Shown here: in pieces, positions 57,287 through 64,000 of the stretch
Position numbering within the stretch: position 1 is the first letter of the stretch
How the letters are laid out: every line of letters begins with the position of its first letter
NCBI RefSeq assembly: GCF_009498035.1
Contig: NZ_CP034550.1
Coordinates: forward strand, 4,030,001-4,094,000
Direction: 5' to 3'
Origin: Saccharothrix syringae
GTDB taxonomy: Bacteria; Actinomycetota; Actinomycetes; Mycobacteriales; Pseudonocardiaceae
DNA length: 64,000 nucleotides
Notes under the pieces: model-generated
What the model saw: the letters and a program-made list of their open reading frames with translations, nothing else
Database searches by the model: none
What the model was told of the DNA's origin: nothing
Position numbers and translations under genes: made by a program

Positions 57287-58432
57287 TCAGTCGCGGCGCT
57301 GCTCGCAGAACAGGCGGTCGACGATCCTGTCCGAGGCGGCTGCCAGGGCGGCTATGTCCTCCAAGCTGTTGCCGTGGGCGCCGGTGTAGGCCAGGGCGAT
57401 GCCGTGCTCGCCATCGGGGGAGACGCCGCCCCGGCTGATGGTGCCGGTGGTGTTGCCGCCGTGGTCCCAGTAGTAGCCCCCGCAGGTCAGGGGTTTGCGG
57501 TAGAGGCCGAGGCCGTACTCCAGGCCGTCGTCGGCGGGCCTGGTCCGGAGCATCTCGGCCAGTTCCGCCGGGCGGAGGAGGCGGCCGGACATCAGGGCCC
57601 GGAAGAACCGGTCGAGGTCCCTGGTGGTGCTGATGACCTGGCCCGCGGCGTCGCTGGAGCTGGGGTTGAACTCGGTGGTGTCGCTGAGCTCGCCGCCCAG
57701 GGTCCACTGCTGGTAGGCCCGGGCGTGCGGTTCGGGCAGGCGGGGGTCGTCGCCCGGCACGCTGGTGCCGGTCAGGCCCAGGGGCCGGATGATGCGCTGC
57801 CGCACCTCGTGCGCCCACGGGTGGCCGGTCACCGCCTGGATCACCAGCCCCGCCACCACGTAGCCGGTGTTGGAGTACGACCACGCCTCACCGGGCCGGG
57901 AGGTGGGTGGGCGGGCCAGCGCCAGGGCGACCAGTTGCCGCGGCTCGTAGTGGTCGAAGCGGTGCTCCTCGAAGCCCGCGCGGTCCCGGCCCGGTAGCGC
58001 GGCGCGGTACTCGGGCAGGCCGCTGGTGTGCTGGAGCAGGTGCCGCACGGTGATCCCGCGGTCGGGGAGCAAGCCGGGCAGGTGCTGCTCCACGGCGTCG
58101 TCCAGGCCCAGCCTGCCCTCGCCGACCAGTTGGAGCACGACGGTGGCGACGAAGGTCTTGGTGTAGCTGGCCACGCGGTAGTGGCCCTCGGCCGGCACGG
58201 GGCGGCCGGTGGTGACGTCGGCCAGGCCGCTGGTGGCGGTCCAGGTCCTCCGCCCGCTGGTGACGCGGGCCTGGATGCCGATGACGCCCCGCTGCCGGAG
58301 CGCGTCCACGTCGCGCTGGAGCTCGGCCCTGGTGTAGCCGGGGCTCGCTTGCGCGGGTGGCGCGGGGGAGAGGAGGGCGAGGCAGAGGGAGGTGACCAGG
58401 GCGGTGATGGCGGTGGGTTTCATGGGGATCAT
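57287..58432 (-). CDS. Secreted serine hydrolase, class C beta-lactamase/DD-peptidase family
   Basis: A 381-aa penicillin-binding-like enzyme. The signal peptide is ALVTSLCLALLSPAPPAQASP. Motifs: SxxK as VASYTKTF near residue 92, YxN as YSNTGYVVAG near 190, and HGGN (third motif in place of KTG) near 337. Members include D-alanyl-D-alanine carboxypeptidases, D-aminopeptidases and esterases. Two start codons are possible (58432 and 58423); both keep the signal peptide. Two identical palindromes lie 29-67 bp upstream, so expression is tightly controlled by some repressor. Confidence 0.9.
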   Translation of the reverse strand: MIPMKPTAITALVTSLCLALLSPAPPAQASPGYTRAELQRDVDALRQRGVIGIQARVTSGRRTWTATSGLADVTTGRPVPAEGHYRVASYTKTFVATVVLQLVGEGRLGLDDAVEQHLPGLLPDRGITVRHLLQHTSGLPEYRAALPGRDRAGFEEHRFDHYEPRQLVALALARPPTSRPGEAWSYSNTGYVVAGLVIQAVTGHPWAHEVRQRIIRPLGLTGTSVPGDDPRLPEPHARAYQQWTLGGELSDTTEFNPSSSDAAGQVISTTRDLDRFFRALMSGRLLRPAELAEMLRTRPADDGLEYGLGLYRKPLTCGGYYWDHGGNTTGTISRGGVSPDGEHGIALAYTGAHGNSLEDIAALAAASDRIVDRLFCEQRRD

Positions 58433-58460
58433 GGTCTTGCGGGACGGGGGTGGAGCACAT

Positions 58461-58499
58461 CGGACCGTGGTCCGGACTTCGAGGTCGGACCGTGGTCCG
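58461..58499. promoter_or_regulatory. Tandem palindromic operator pair
   Basis: CGGACCGTGGTCCG occurs twice, at 58461-58474 and 58486-58499, each a perfect 6+6 palindrome around GT, with 25 bp between centres. The position just ahead of the serine hydrolase start fits a dimeric TetR/MarR-type repressor binding twice. No repressor gene is next to it. Confidence 0.7.
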
Positions 58500-58568
58500 A
58501 TGGGAGTCGTCACCAAGCGGAATCGACGGGTCACGCGGTGGCGTCACCCGCGCTTTTAAGTCAGTCGC

Positions 58569-58598
58569 TTGACTCAAAGCAAGCGGGTTCGTTTAGCT
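58569..58598 (+). promoter_or_regulatory. Candidate promoter for the Baeyer-Villiger monooxygenase gene
   Basis: TTGACT (58569-58574) and TTAGCT (58593-58598) are 18 bp apart. AGTCA-6-TGACT forms an inverted repeat overlapping the -35 box, which suggests control by a repressor. The gene starts 93 bp further down. Confidence 0.5.
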
Positions 58599-58690
58599 GG
58601 TCCCAGGCCGCGATGAGCGCTGCCCGGACGACGGCGCACGACGCGCGAAGCAAGACCACGTCGCACGCGAGCCCACCCAGAGAGGCAGGC

Positions 58691-60505
58691 ATGTCCACCA
58701 CCCAGAGCTCCCCCCGGGTCCCGGCCGACCCGGGTTTCGACCTGGACGCCCTCCGGGCCAGGTACCGGGCCGAGCGCGACCGCCGCGTCCGACCCGACGG
58801 CAGCGCCCAGTACCGCCGCGCCGAGGGCGAGTTCGGCTACTACGCCGAGGACCCCCACGTGGAGCCCGGCTTCACCAGGGAACCGCTGCGCGACCGGGTC
58901 GAAGTGGTGGTCGTCGGCGGCGGCTTCGGCGGCCTGATCACCGCCGCGCGCCTGCGCCAGGCGGGTGTCGGGGGCATCCGCGTGATCGACAAGGCCGGCG
59001 ACTTCGGCGGCACCTGGTACTGGAACCGCTACCCCGGCATCCACTGCGACATCGAGTCCTACATCTACCTGCCGCTGCTGGAGGAGGTCGGCTACGTCCC
59101 GAAGTGGAAGTACGCGCCGGGCGAGGAGATCCGGCAGCACGCCCGCGCCATCGGCCGCCACTTCGACCTCTACCGCGACGCCTGCTTCCAGACGCAGGTC
59201 ACCGACCTGCGCTGGGACGAGGACACCACCGAGTGGGTCGTGCGCACCGACCGCGACGACCGGATCCGCGCCCGCTACGTGGTGATCTCCAACGGCACGC
59301 TCGACCACCCCAAACTGCCCGGCATCCCCGGCATCGAGGACTTCCGCGGCCACACCTTCCACACCAGCCGCTGGGACTACGGCTACACCGGCGGCGACGC
59401 GAACGGCGACCTCACCGGCCTGGCCGACAAGCGCGTCGCCCTGGTCGGCACCGGCGCGACCGGCGTCCAGGTCGTGCCGCACCTGGGCCGCGACGCCCGC
59501 CACCTGTTCGTGTTCCAGCGCACCCCCTCCACGGTCGACGTCCGCGGCAACCGCCCCACCGACCCGGCGTGGGCCGCCTCGCTGACCCCGGGCTGGCAGC
59601 GCCGCCGCATGGAGAACTTCCTCACCGTCGTCACCGGCGGCCAGGCCGAGGACGCGGTCGCCGACGGCTGGACCGGCAGCGCCCGCCTGCTGGGCAAGCT
59701 GATCCCCACCGACGCCTACGGCGACCTCCCGCCCGAGGAGCGGGAGCGCGTCGACGAGATCGTCGACGCGCAGAAGATGAACGAGCTGCGCGCCCGCGTC
59801 GACGCCGTCGTCGAGGACCCGGCCACGGCCGAGCTGCTCAAGCCCTGGTACCGCTACATGTGCAAGCGCCCCACCTTCAGCGACCACTACCTGGAGACCT
59901 TCAACCGGCCCAACGTCACGCTGGTCGACACCGCCGACCACGGCGGCGTCGAGCGCGTCACCGGGAACGCCGTGGTGGTCGGCGACCGCGAGTACGAGGT
60001 CGACTGCGTCGTCTTCGCAACCGGCTTCGAGGTCGGCATGTCCGGCGTGATGACCGGGCGCGTGCCGGTGCGCGGCCGCGGCGGCCTCCCGCTGCTCGCG
60101 CACTGGCGCAACGGCCCGCGGACGCTGCACGGCTTCTACAGCCACGGCTTCCCCAACCTCTTCCACCTCGGCCCCCTGCAGAACGCCCCCTCGGTCAACT
60201 TCGTGCACGTGCTGGAGGAGCAGGCCGGGCACATCGCCGCGGTGGTCGCCGAGGCCCGCGCCCGCGGCGCCCGGTACGTCGAGCCCGGCGAGGCGGCCGA
60301 GGGCGCCTGGGTGGCCACGATCCGCGCGACGGCACCCGACCAGTACGGGTTCTTCGCCGAGTGCACCCCCGGCTACTACAACGACGAGGGCAGGCCGCGG
60401 GAGCGCGGCGAGTCCTTCGGAGACGGCCCGGTGGCGTTCCACCGGCTGCTGCGCCGCTGGCGCGCCGAGGGCGGCATGGACGACGTCCTGGTCGGTGCCC
60501 GGTGA
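58691..60505 (+). CDS. Flavin Baeyer-Villiger monooxygenase
   Basis: A 604-aa flavoprotein. FAD motif VVVVGGGFGGLITAARL is at about 74-90, and GGTWYWNRYPGIHCDIESYIY is the classic segment of cyclohexanone-monooxygenase types. The BVMO fingerprint FRGHTFHTSRWDYG is near residue 218. The NADPH motif is VALVGTGATGVQVVPHL near 248, and VFATGFEVGMSG lies near the end. It would insert oxygen next to a ketone, giving an ester or lactone. The ATG follows GAGAGGCAGGC. The 3' end overlaps by four bases a decayed SMP-30-like gene, an enzyme type (lactonase) that would fit as the next step. Confidence 0.93.
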   Translation: MSTTQSSPRVPADPGFDLDALRARYRAERDRRVRPDGSAQYRRAEGEFGYYAEDPHVEPGFTREPLRDRVEVVVVGGGFGGLITAARLRQAGVGGIRVIDKAGDFGGTWYWNRYPGIHCDIESYIYLPLLEEVGYVPKWKYAPGEEIRQHARAIGRHFDLYRDACFQTQVTDLRWDEDTTEWVVRTDRDDRIRARYVVISNGTLDHPKLPGIPGIEDFRGHTFHTSRWDYGYTGGDANGDLTGLADKRVALVGTGATGVQVVPHLGRDARHLFVFQRTPSTVDVRGNRPTDPAWAASLTPGWQRRRMENFLTVVTGGQAEDAVADGWTGSARLLGKLIPTDAYGDLPPEERERVDEIVDAQKMNELRARVDAVVEDPATAELLKPWYRYMCKRPTFSDHYLETFNRPNVTLVDTADHGGVERVTGNAVVVGDREYEVDCVVFATGFEVGMSGVMTGRVPVRGRGGLPLLAHWRNGPRTLHGFYSHGFPNLFHLGPLQNAPSVNFVHVLEEQAGHIAAVVAEARARGARYVEPGEAAEGAWVATIRATAPDQYGFFAECTPGYYNDEGRPRERGESFGDGPVAFHRLLRRWRAEGGMDDVLVGAR

Positions 60506-61673
60506 CCGCTACGCCCAGCCGGTTCGACCGCACGGGCCGCCACCGCGCCACGAGCACCCGCGCCGTGGACCTCGCCTCGGGCGACGTCGAGGTGGTGGTG
60601 CCGGTGGACGGCCCGGTGCGGTCGCCGGACGACCTGGCCTTCGGCGCGGACGGCTCGATGTACGTCACCGACCTGGTGCCCGGCCAGGTGCGGCGCCGCG
60701 ACCCCGCCGGCGGGTACGCCTGGTGTCCGACCGGGTGCGGGTGCCCAACGGCATCACCTGCGTGGGCGACCGGCTGTTCGTCAACGAGATGAAGGTGGAC
60801 GGCCGGGTGCTGGAGCTGTTCCCCGACGGCTGCCTCTACTACCCCCACATGCTCACCGACCAGGTGTTCCGGCTGCCCCTCGACGGCGGCGCGCCGGAGC
60901 TGGTCGCCGAGGACGTCCACGAACCGGTGGCGGTGCGCTTCGACCGGGGCGGCGCCCTGGTGGTGCTCTCGCGCGGCGCGGAGGGCATCGTGACCAGGAT
61001 CGACCTGTTCGGCGGCGGGGGCGGTCGGTGGTGGCCAGCGGCGTGGTGGGGCTGGACAACGCGGCGTTCGACGACGAGAACCGCATGTTCGTGTCGAGCT
61101 TCGCCAGCGGGGGCATCGCGGAGGTTCACCCCGACGGGCGAACGAGGGAGGTCGTGCCCGCCGGGTTCGACGGCCCGTACGGGGTGGCGGTCGACCTCGG
61201 CGGCACGGTGTACGCGGCCGATCACTACCGCCTGGCGCGGCCGGAGGCCGGTGGCGTGGCCACGCACGAGATGCTGATCTTCGTGCACGGCATCGCCGCC
61301 GACCACGGCCTGCTGCACGTCACCTCGCAGTACGGCGACGTGCGCACCTACGACCCGGCCACCCGCACCGCGCGGGTCCGGGCGGTCGGCCTGGACCGGC
61401 CCGCGGGCATCGCGGTGCGCGGCGACGGCGCGCTGGTGGTCGCCGAGACGGGCACCGGGCGCGTCCTGGCCATCGGCGGCGACGACGAGGTGACCGTGCT
61501 CGCCGAGGGGCTGGACTCGCCCGTCGACGTCGCCTTCGACGCCGAGCAGCGCTGCTACGCCGGCGACGACCGGCGCGCCGCGGCAGTTCGCCGGCCTGGC
61601 GGTGGGCCCGGACGGCTCGCTCTACGTCTCGGCCAACGGCGAGGGCAGCGTGCTGCACCTGTCCCCGGCCTGA
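60502..61673 (+). pseudogene. SMP-30/gluconolactonase-like gene, broken in several places
   Basis: A beta-propeller lactonase-like protein can be followed through four frames. First: DDLAFGADGSMYVTDLVPGQ from GTG 60502. Second, from about 60720: DRVRVPNGITCVGDRLFVNE, LELFPDGCLYYPHML and AVRFDRGGALVVLSRGAEG. Third, from about 61028: VVASGVVGLDNAAFDDENRM to DVAFDAEQRCYAG. Fourth: FAGLAVGPDGSLYVSANGEG to the stop at 61673. Between the third and fourth, about one propeller blade is missing, and the LELFPDGCLYY join also looks deleted. The gene is coupled to the monooxygenase by GTGA, so it was once part of that operon. Confidence 0.8.
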
Positions 61674-61700
61674 CCACCGGCCCCGGCCGGGGACAGGCGG

Positions 61701-62897
61701 TCACCACGCCACGGGCAGCTCGTGGACGCCGTAGACGAAGCCGTCGTGCTTGAACGGGACGTCCGCGAAGTCCGCGGCCAGGCGCAGCGTCGGCACCCGG
61801 CGGTAGAGCGTGCGGTAGACGATTTCCAGCTCCAGGCGGGCCAGCGGCTGGCCCAGGCACTGGTGGACGCCGAAGCCGAACGCCACGTGGTGGCGCGCCT
61901 CGCGGGTGATGTCGAGCCGGTCGGGGTCGGGAAAGGCGTCGGGGTCGCGGTTGGCGACGTCGTTGGGCAGGACCAGCCCTTCGCCCGCCTTCACCGGGCA
62001 GCCGGCGACCTCCAGGTCCTCCAGGGCGACCCGGCGGCGGCCGTTGTGGGTGATGGTGAGGTAGCGCAGCATCTCCTCCACGGCGCGGCCGGCGACGGCC
62101 GGGTCGTCGGAGTCGCGCAGCAGGGCCAGCTGGTCGGGGTCGCGCAGGAGCAGCAGGGTGCTCAGCGCGATCATGTTCGCGGTGGTCTCGTGGCCGGCGA
62201 TGAGCAGCAGCACGGCCATTTCGGTGGCCTCGCGGTGGCTCAGCTCGCCGGCCTCGATCCGCGCGCCGAGCCGGGACAGCAGGTCGTCGCCGGGGCGCCC
62301 GACCTTCGCCGCGACCAGGCCGCCCAGGTACTCGGCCAGCCGCCGGGACGCCGCGGCCCGCTCCTCCGGGGTGGAGTCGCGGTTGATGACGGCCTTGCTG
62401 TTCGCCTGGAAGAAGTCGTGGTCGGCGTAGGGCACGTCGAGCAGGTCGCAGATCACCAGCGACGGCACCGGCAGCGCGAACGCCCCCACCAGGTCGGTGG
62501 GGTTGGGCCCGGCGAGCATGGCGTCCAGGGCGTCGTCCACGACCGCCTGCACGGCCGGGCGCATGGCGGCGACGTTCTTGACGGTGAACGCCGAGCCGAC
62601 CATGCGCCGCAGGCGCGCGTGCTCGGGGTCGTCCACGCCGATGAAGCTCAGCGAGCCGCCGCCGGGCGCGGAACGCGGGTAGGCCGGGTGGGTCATGTCC
62701 GCGCTGACCCGGCGGTCGGTCAGCACGGCGCGCTGGTCGGCGTAGCGGGTGACCAGCCACGGCGTGCTGCCGTCCCAGAGCCGGACGCGGGTGAGCGGTG
62801 TCCGCCGCTGGAGTTCGCGCAGCTGCGGCGGCGGGTCGAAGGGGCAGCCGGCCGCGCGCGGCATCGGGTACTCGGGGACCTCGGGGGTGCTCGTCAT
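61701..62897 (-). CDS. Cytochrome P450
   Basis: A 398-aa soluble P450 of the bacterial class. The I-helix oxygen-activation motif is LLLIAGHETTANMIAL, the K-helix ExxR is VEEMLRYL, and the haem-binding loop FGFGVHQCLGQPLARLE holds the cysteine ligand. The N-terminus (PEYPMPRAAGCPFDPPPQL) is typical of actinomycete P450s with good sequence likeness to the CYP105 group. Its substrate is not known. A ferredoxin reductase lies 17 bp upstream on the same strand, but no ferredoxin gene lies between them. Confidence 0.95.
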   Translation of the reverse strand: MTSTPEVPEYPMPRAAGCPFDPPPQLRELQRRTPLTRVRLWDGSTPWLVTRYADQRAVLTDRRVSADMTHPAYPRSAPGGGSLSFIGVDDPEHARLRRMVGSAFTVKNVAAMRPAVQAVVDDALDAMLAGPNPTDLVGAFALPVPSLVICDLLDVPYADHDFFQANSKAVINRDSTPEERAAASRRLAEYLGGLVAAKVGRPGDDLLSRLGARIEAGELSHREATEMAVLLLIAGHETTANMIALSTLLLLRDPDQLALLRDSDDPAVAGRAVEEMLRYLTITHNGRRRVALEDLEVAGCPVKAGEGLVLPNDVANRDPDAFPDPDRLDITREARHHVAFGFGVHQCLGQPLARLELEIVYRTLYRRVPTLRLAADFADVPFKHDGFVYGVHELPVAW

Positions 62898-62914
62898 CGC
62901 GGGTGTCCTCCCGG

Positions 62915-64000
62915 TTAACGGATCGGCGCGAGCAGCCGGGCGCGGTGCTGCCGGGTCTGCTTGGGCATGTTCCAGCCCAGGACGCCCACCACCCGGCCGT
63001 CGCGCTCGTAGCGGGCCACGAACCGACGTGCCTCGACGTCACCGTCCACAACGGACACGTCCGCGCCGGAGGGCACGCCGTGGACCTGCAGCCGGGCGTC
63101 GAACTGGTCGGTCCAGAAGTACGGCACCGGCACGTAGGCGCGGTCGGTGCCCAGGATGTTGTCGGCGACGGCGCCGGCCTGCTCGGTGGCGTTGGTGCGG
63201 TTCTCCAGCCGCAGCGCGACGCCCAGGTCCTCGTGGTGCCACCGCGCCACGTCGCCCACCGCGTACACCCCCTCGGCGGCACGGCACCGGGCGTCGCACA
63301 CCACGCCGTTGTCCAGCTCCAGGCCGCTGCCGGCGAGCCAGTCGGTGTTGGGGATCGAGCCCAGCGCCACCACGACCACGTCGGCGGGCAGCACGTCACC
63401 GGCGTCCAGGCGCACCCCGGTGACGCGGCCGTCGCGCGAGGTCAGGCCGAGCACGGCCGAGCCCAGGCGCAGCCGGACGCCGTGCCCGGCGTGCAGGTCG
63501 GCCAGCAGGCCCGAAGCGAGCGGGCCGAGCTGCGCGGCCAGGGGCGCGGCCTGCGGGCCGGCGAGCGCGGTCTCCACGCCCAGGCCGCGCGCGGTGGCGG
63601 CGACCTCGGCGCCGAGCACGCCGTCGCCGACCACCACCAGCCGCGCCGGCGGGCGCAGGTCGGCGCGCAGCGCGAGGGCGTCGTCGAGGGTGCGCAGCAC
63701 GTGCACCCCGGCCAACCCGGCCTGGTCGGGCAGGGTCCGCGGGCGCACGCCGGTGGCGAGCACGACGGCGTCCGCCCGCAGGGTGAGCCCGCTCGCCGTG
63801 GTCACCGCGCGGTTCGCCACGTCCAGGGCCACCGCCGGGTCGCCCAGGACGAACCGGGCGTCGAGCGCGGCCAGCACCCCGTCGTCGCGCAGCCGGGCGC
63901 GTTCGGGTTCCCACGCACCGGAGAGGACCTGCTTGGACAGCGGCGGCCGGTCGTAGGGGTGGTGGGGCTCGTCGCCGAGCAGGGTCAGCCCGCCGGTGTA
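62915..64000 (-). CDS. FAD-dependent ferredoxin reductase, start outside window
   Basis: The gene enters from the right edge; 361 codons are seen. The first residues HHPYDRPPLSKQVLSGAWEP match the segment after the FAD motif in putidaredoxin-reductase-like enzymes. VLATGVRPRTLP, the NAD(P) motif LVVVGDGVLGAEVAATARGLG, VALGSIPNTDWLAGSGLEL and VYAVGDVARWHHEDLG follow. The C-terminal reductase domain has VPYFWTDQFDARLQVHG and FVARYERDGRVVGVLGWNMP. It passes electrons from NAD(P)H to a ferredoxin and then to the P450 17 bp downstream. Confidence 0.93.
   Translation of the reverse strand, partial: YTGGLTLLGDEPHHPYDRPPLSKQVLSGAWEPERARLRDDGVLAALDARFVLGDPAVALDVANRAVTTASGLTLRADAVVLATGVRPRTLPDQAGLAGVHVLRTLDDALALRADLRPPARLVVVGDGVLGAEVAATARGLGVETALAGPQAAPLAAQLGPLASGLLADLHAGHGVRLRLGSAVLGLTSRDGRVTGVRLDAGDVLPADVVVVALGSIPNTDWLAGSGLELDNGVVCDARCRAAEGVYAVGDVARWHHEDLGVALRLENRTNATEQAGAVADNILGTDRAYVPVPYFWTDQFDARLQVHGVPSGADVSVVDGDVEARRFVARYERDGRVVGVLGWNMPKQTRQHRARLLAPIR

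Noticed and set aside
1..64000. tRNA, rRNA or tmRNA genes
   Set aside because: No cloverleaf-type or ribosomal RNA sequence was recognised on either strand by reading; a covariance search was not possible here.

Overview
The window is a very GC-rich stretch of an actinomycete chromosome. Gene style (GTG/TTG starts, ATGA/TGATG stop-start overlaps, secreted LamG and Rhs giants, TetR/LuxR regulators, ECF sigma factors) suggests a Pseudonocardiales-type organism such as Saccharothrix, Actinosynnema or Lentzea. This placement is inferred from gene content, not from a marker gene.

Layout: 0-1 kb holds a truncated NAD(P)-binding gene and lexA. At 1.2-5 kb is a T7SS-type polymorphic deaminase toxin with a MORN-repeat partner (YwqJ/YwqK-like). 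At 5.1-10 kb an ABC transporter lies divergent from a NarL-type two-component system. At 10.0-10.8 kb an apparent yybP-ykoY (Mn2+) riboswitch has lost its usual gene and precedes a small lipoprotein. At 11-21.8 kb a secreted DNRLRE/LamG protein, a 2266-aa Rhs protein ending in a HINT domain plus toxin tip, and a putative immunity protein form one unit. At 21.9-24.5 kb a minus-strand operon encodes a CysQ-like phosphatase, a HAD phosphatase and an MFS exporter. It is divergent from a 945-aa LuxR regulator.

The main point of interest is 27.9-41.8 kb, a tightly coupled 13-gene biosynthetic operon. It contains aspartate kinase, a GriI/archaeal ADH-synthase-type aldolase, an HK97-fold encapsulin-like shell protein, a PAPS sulfotransferase, a non-canonical SDR, an acyl-CoA ligase, an acyl-CoA dehydrogenase, CysC, CysD, CysN, an FAD/NAD(P)-binding protein, an aldehyde dehydrogenase and a SRPBCC protein. 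I read it as a natural-product encapsulin cluster: aspartate is activated and condensed, a CoA-activated acid is oxidised, CysDN/CysC make PAPS for the sulfotransferase, and some step may be enclosed in a protein nanocompartment. The upstream CysQ-like enzyme could clear PAP, the MFS could export the product, and the LuxR protein could control the locus. A 25-bp tandem repeat array starts at the last gene's stop codon.

From 42 to 64 kb the region is accessory and partly decaying: an alpha/beta hydrolase, a broken TetX-like monooxygenase with its TetR regulator, VanZ, a sugar-acid dehydratase, a cyclase-like STAND/TPR protein, a broken aminoglycoside phosphotransferase, a TetR protein with a clear operator next to a glycosidase-like gene, a small secreted protein, a SigJ-type sigma factor with an oxidoreductase, an IS110 relic, a serine hydrolase behind two palindromes, a Baeyer-Villiger monooxygenase, a broken SMP-30 gene, and a P450 with a truncated ferredoxin reductase. 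No tRNA, rRNA, CRISPR array or complete insertion sequence was seen.
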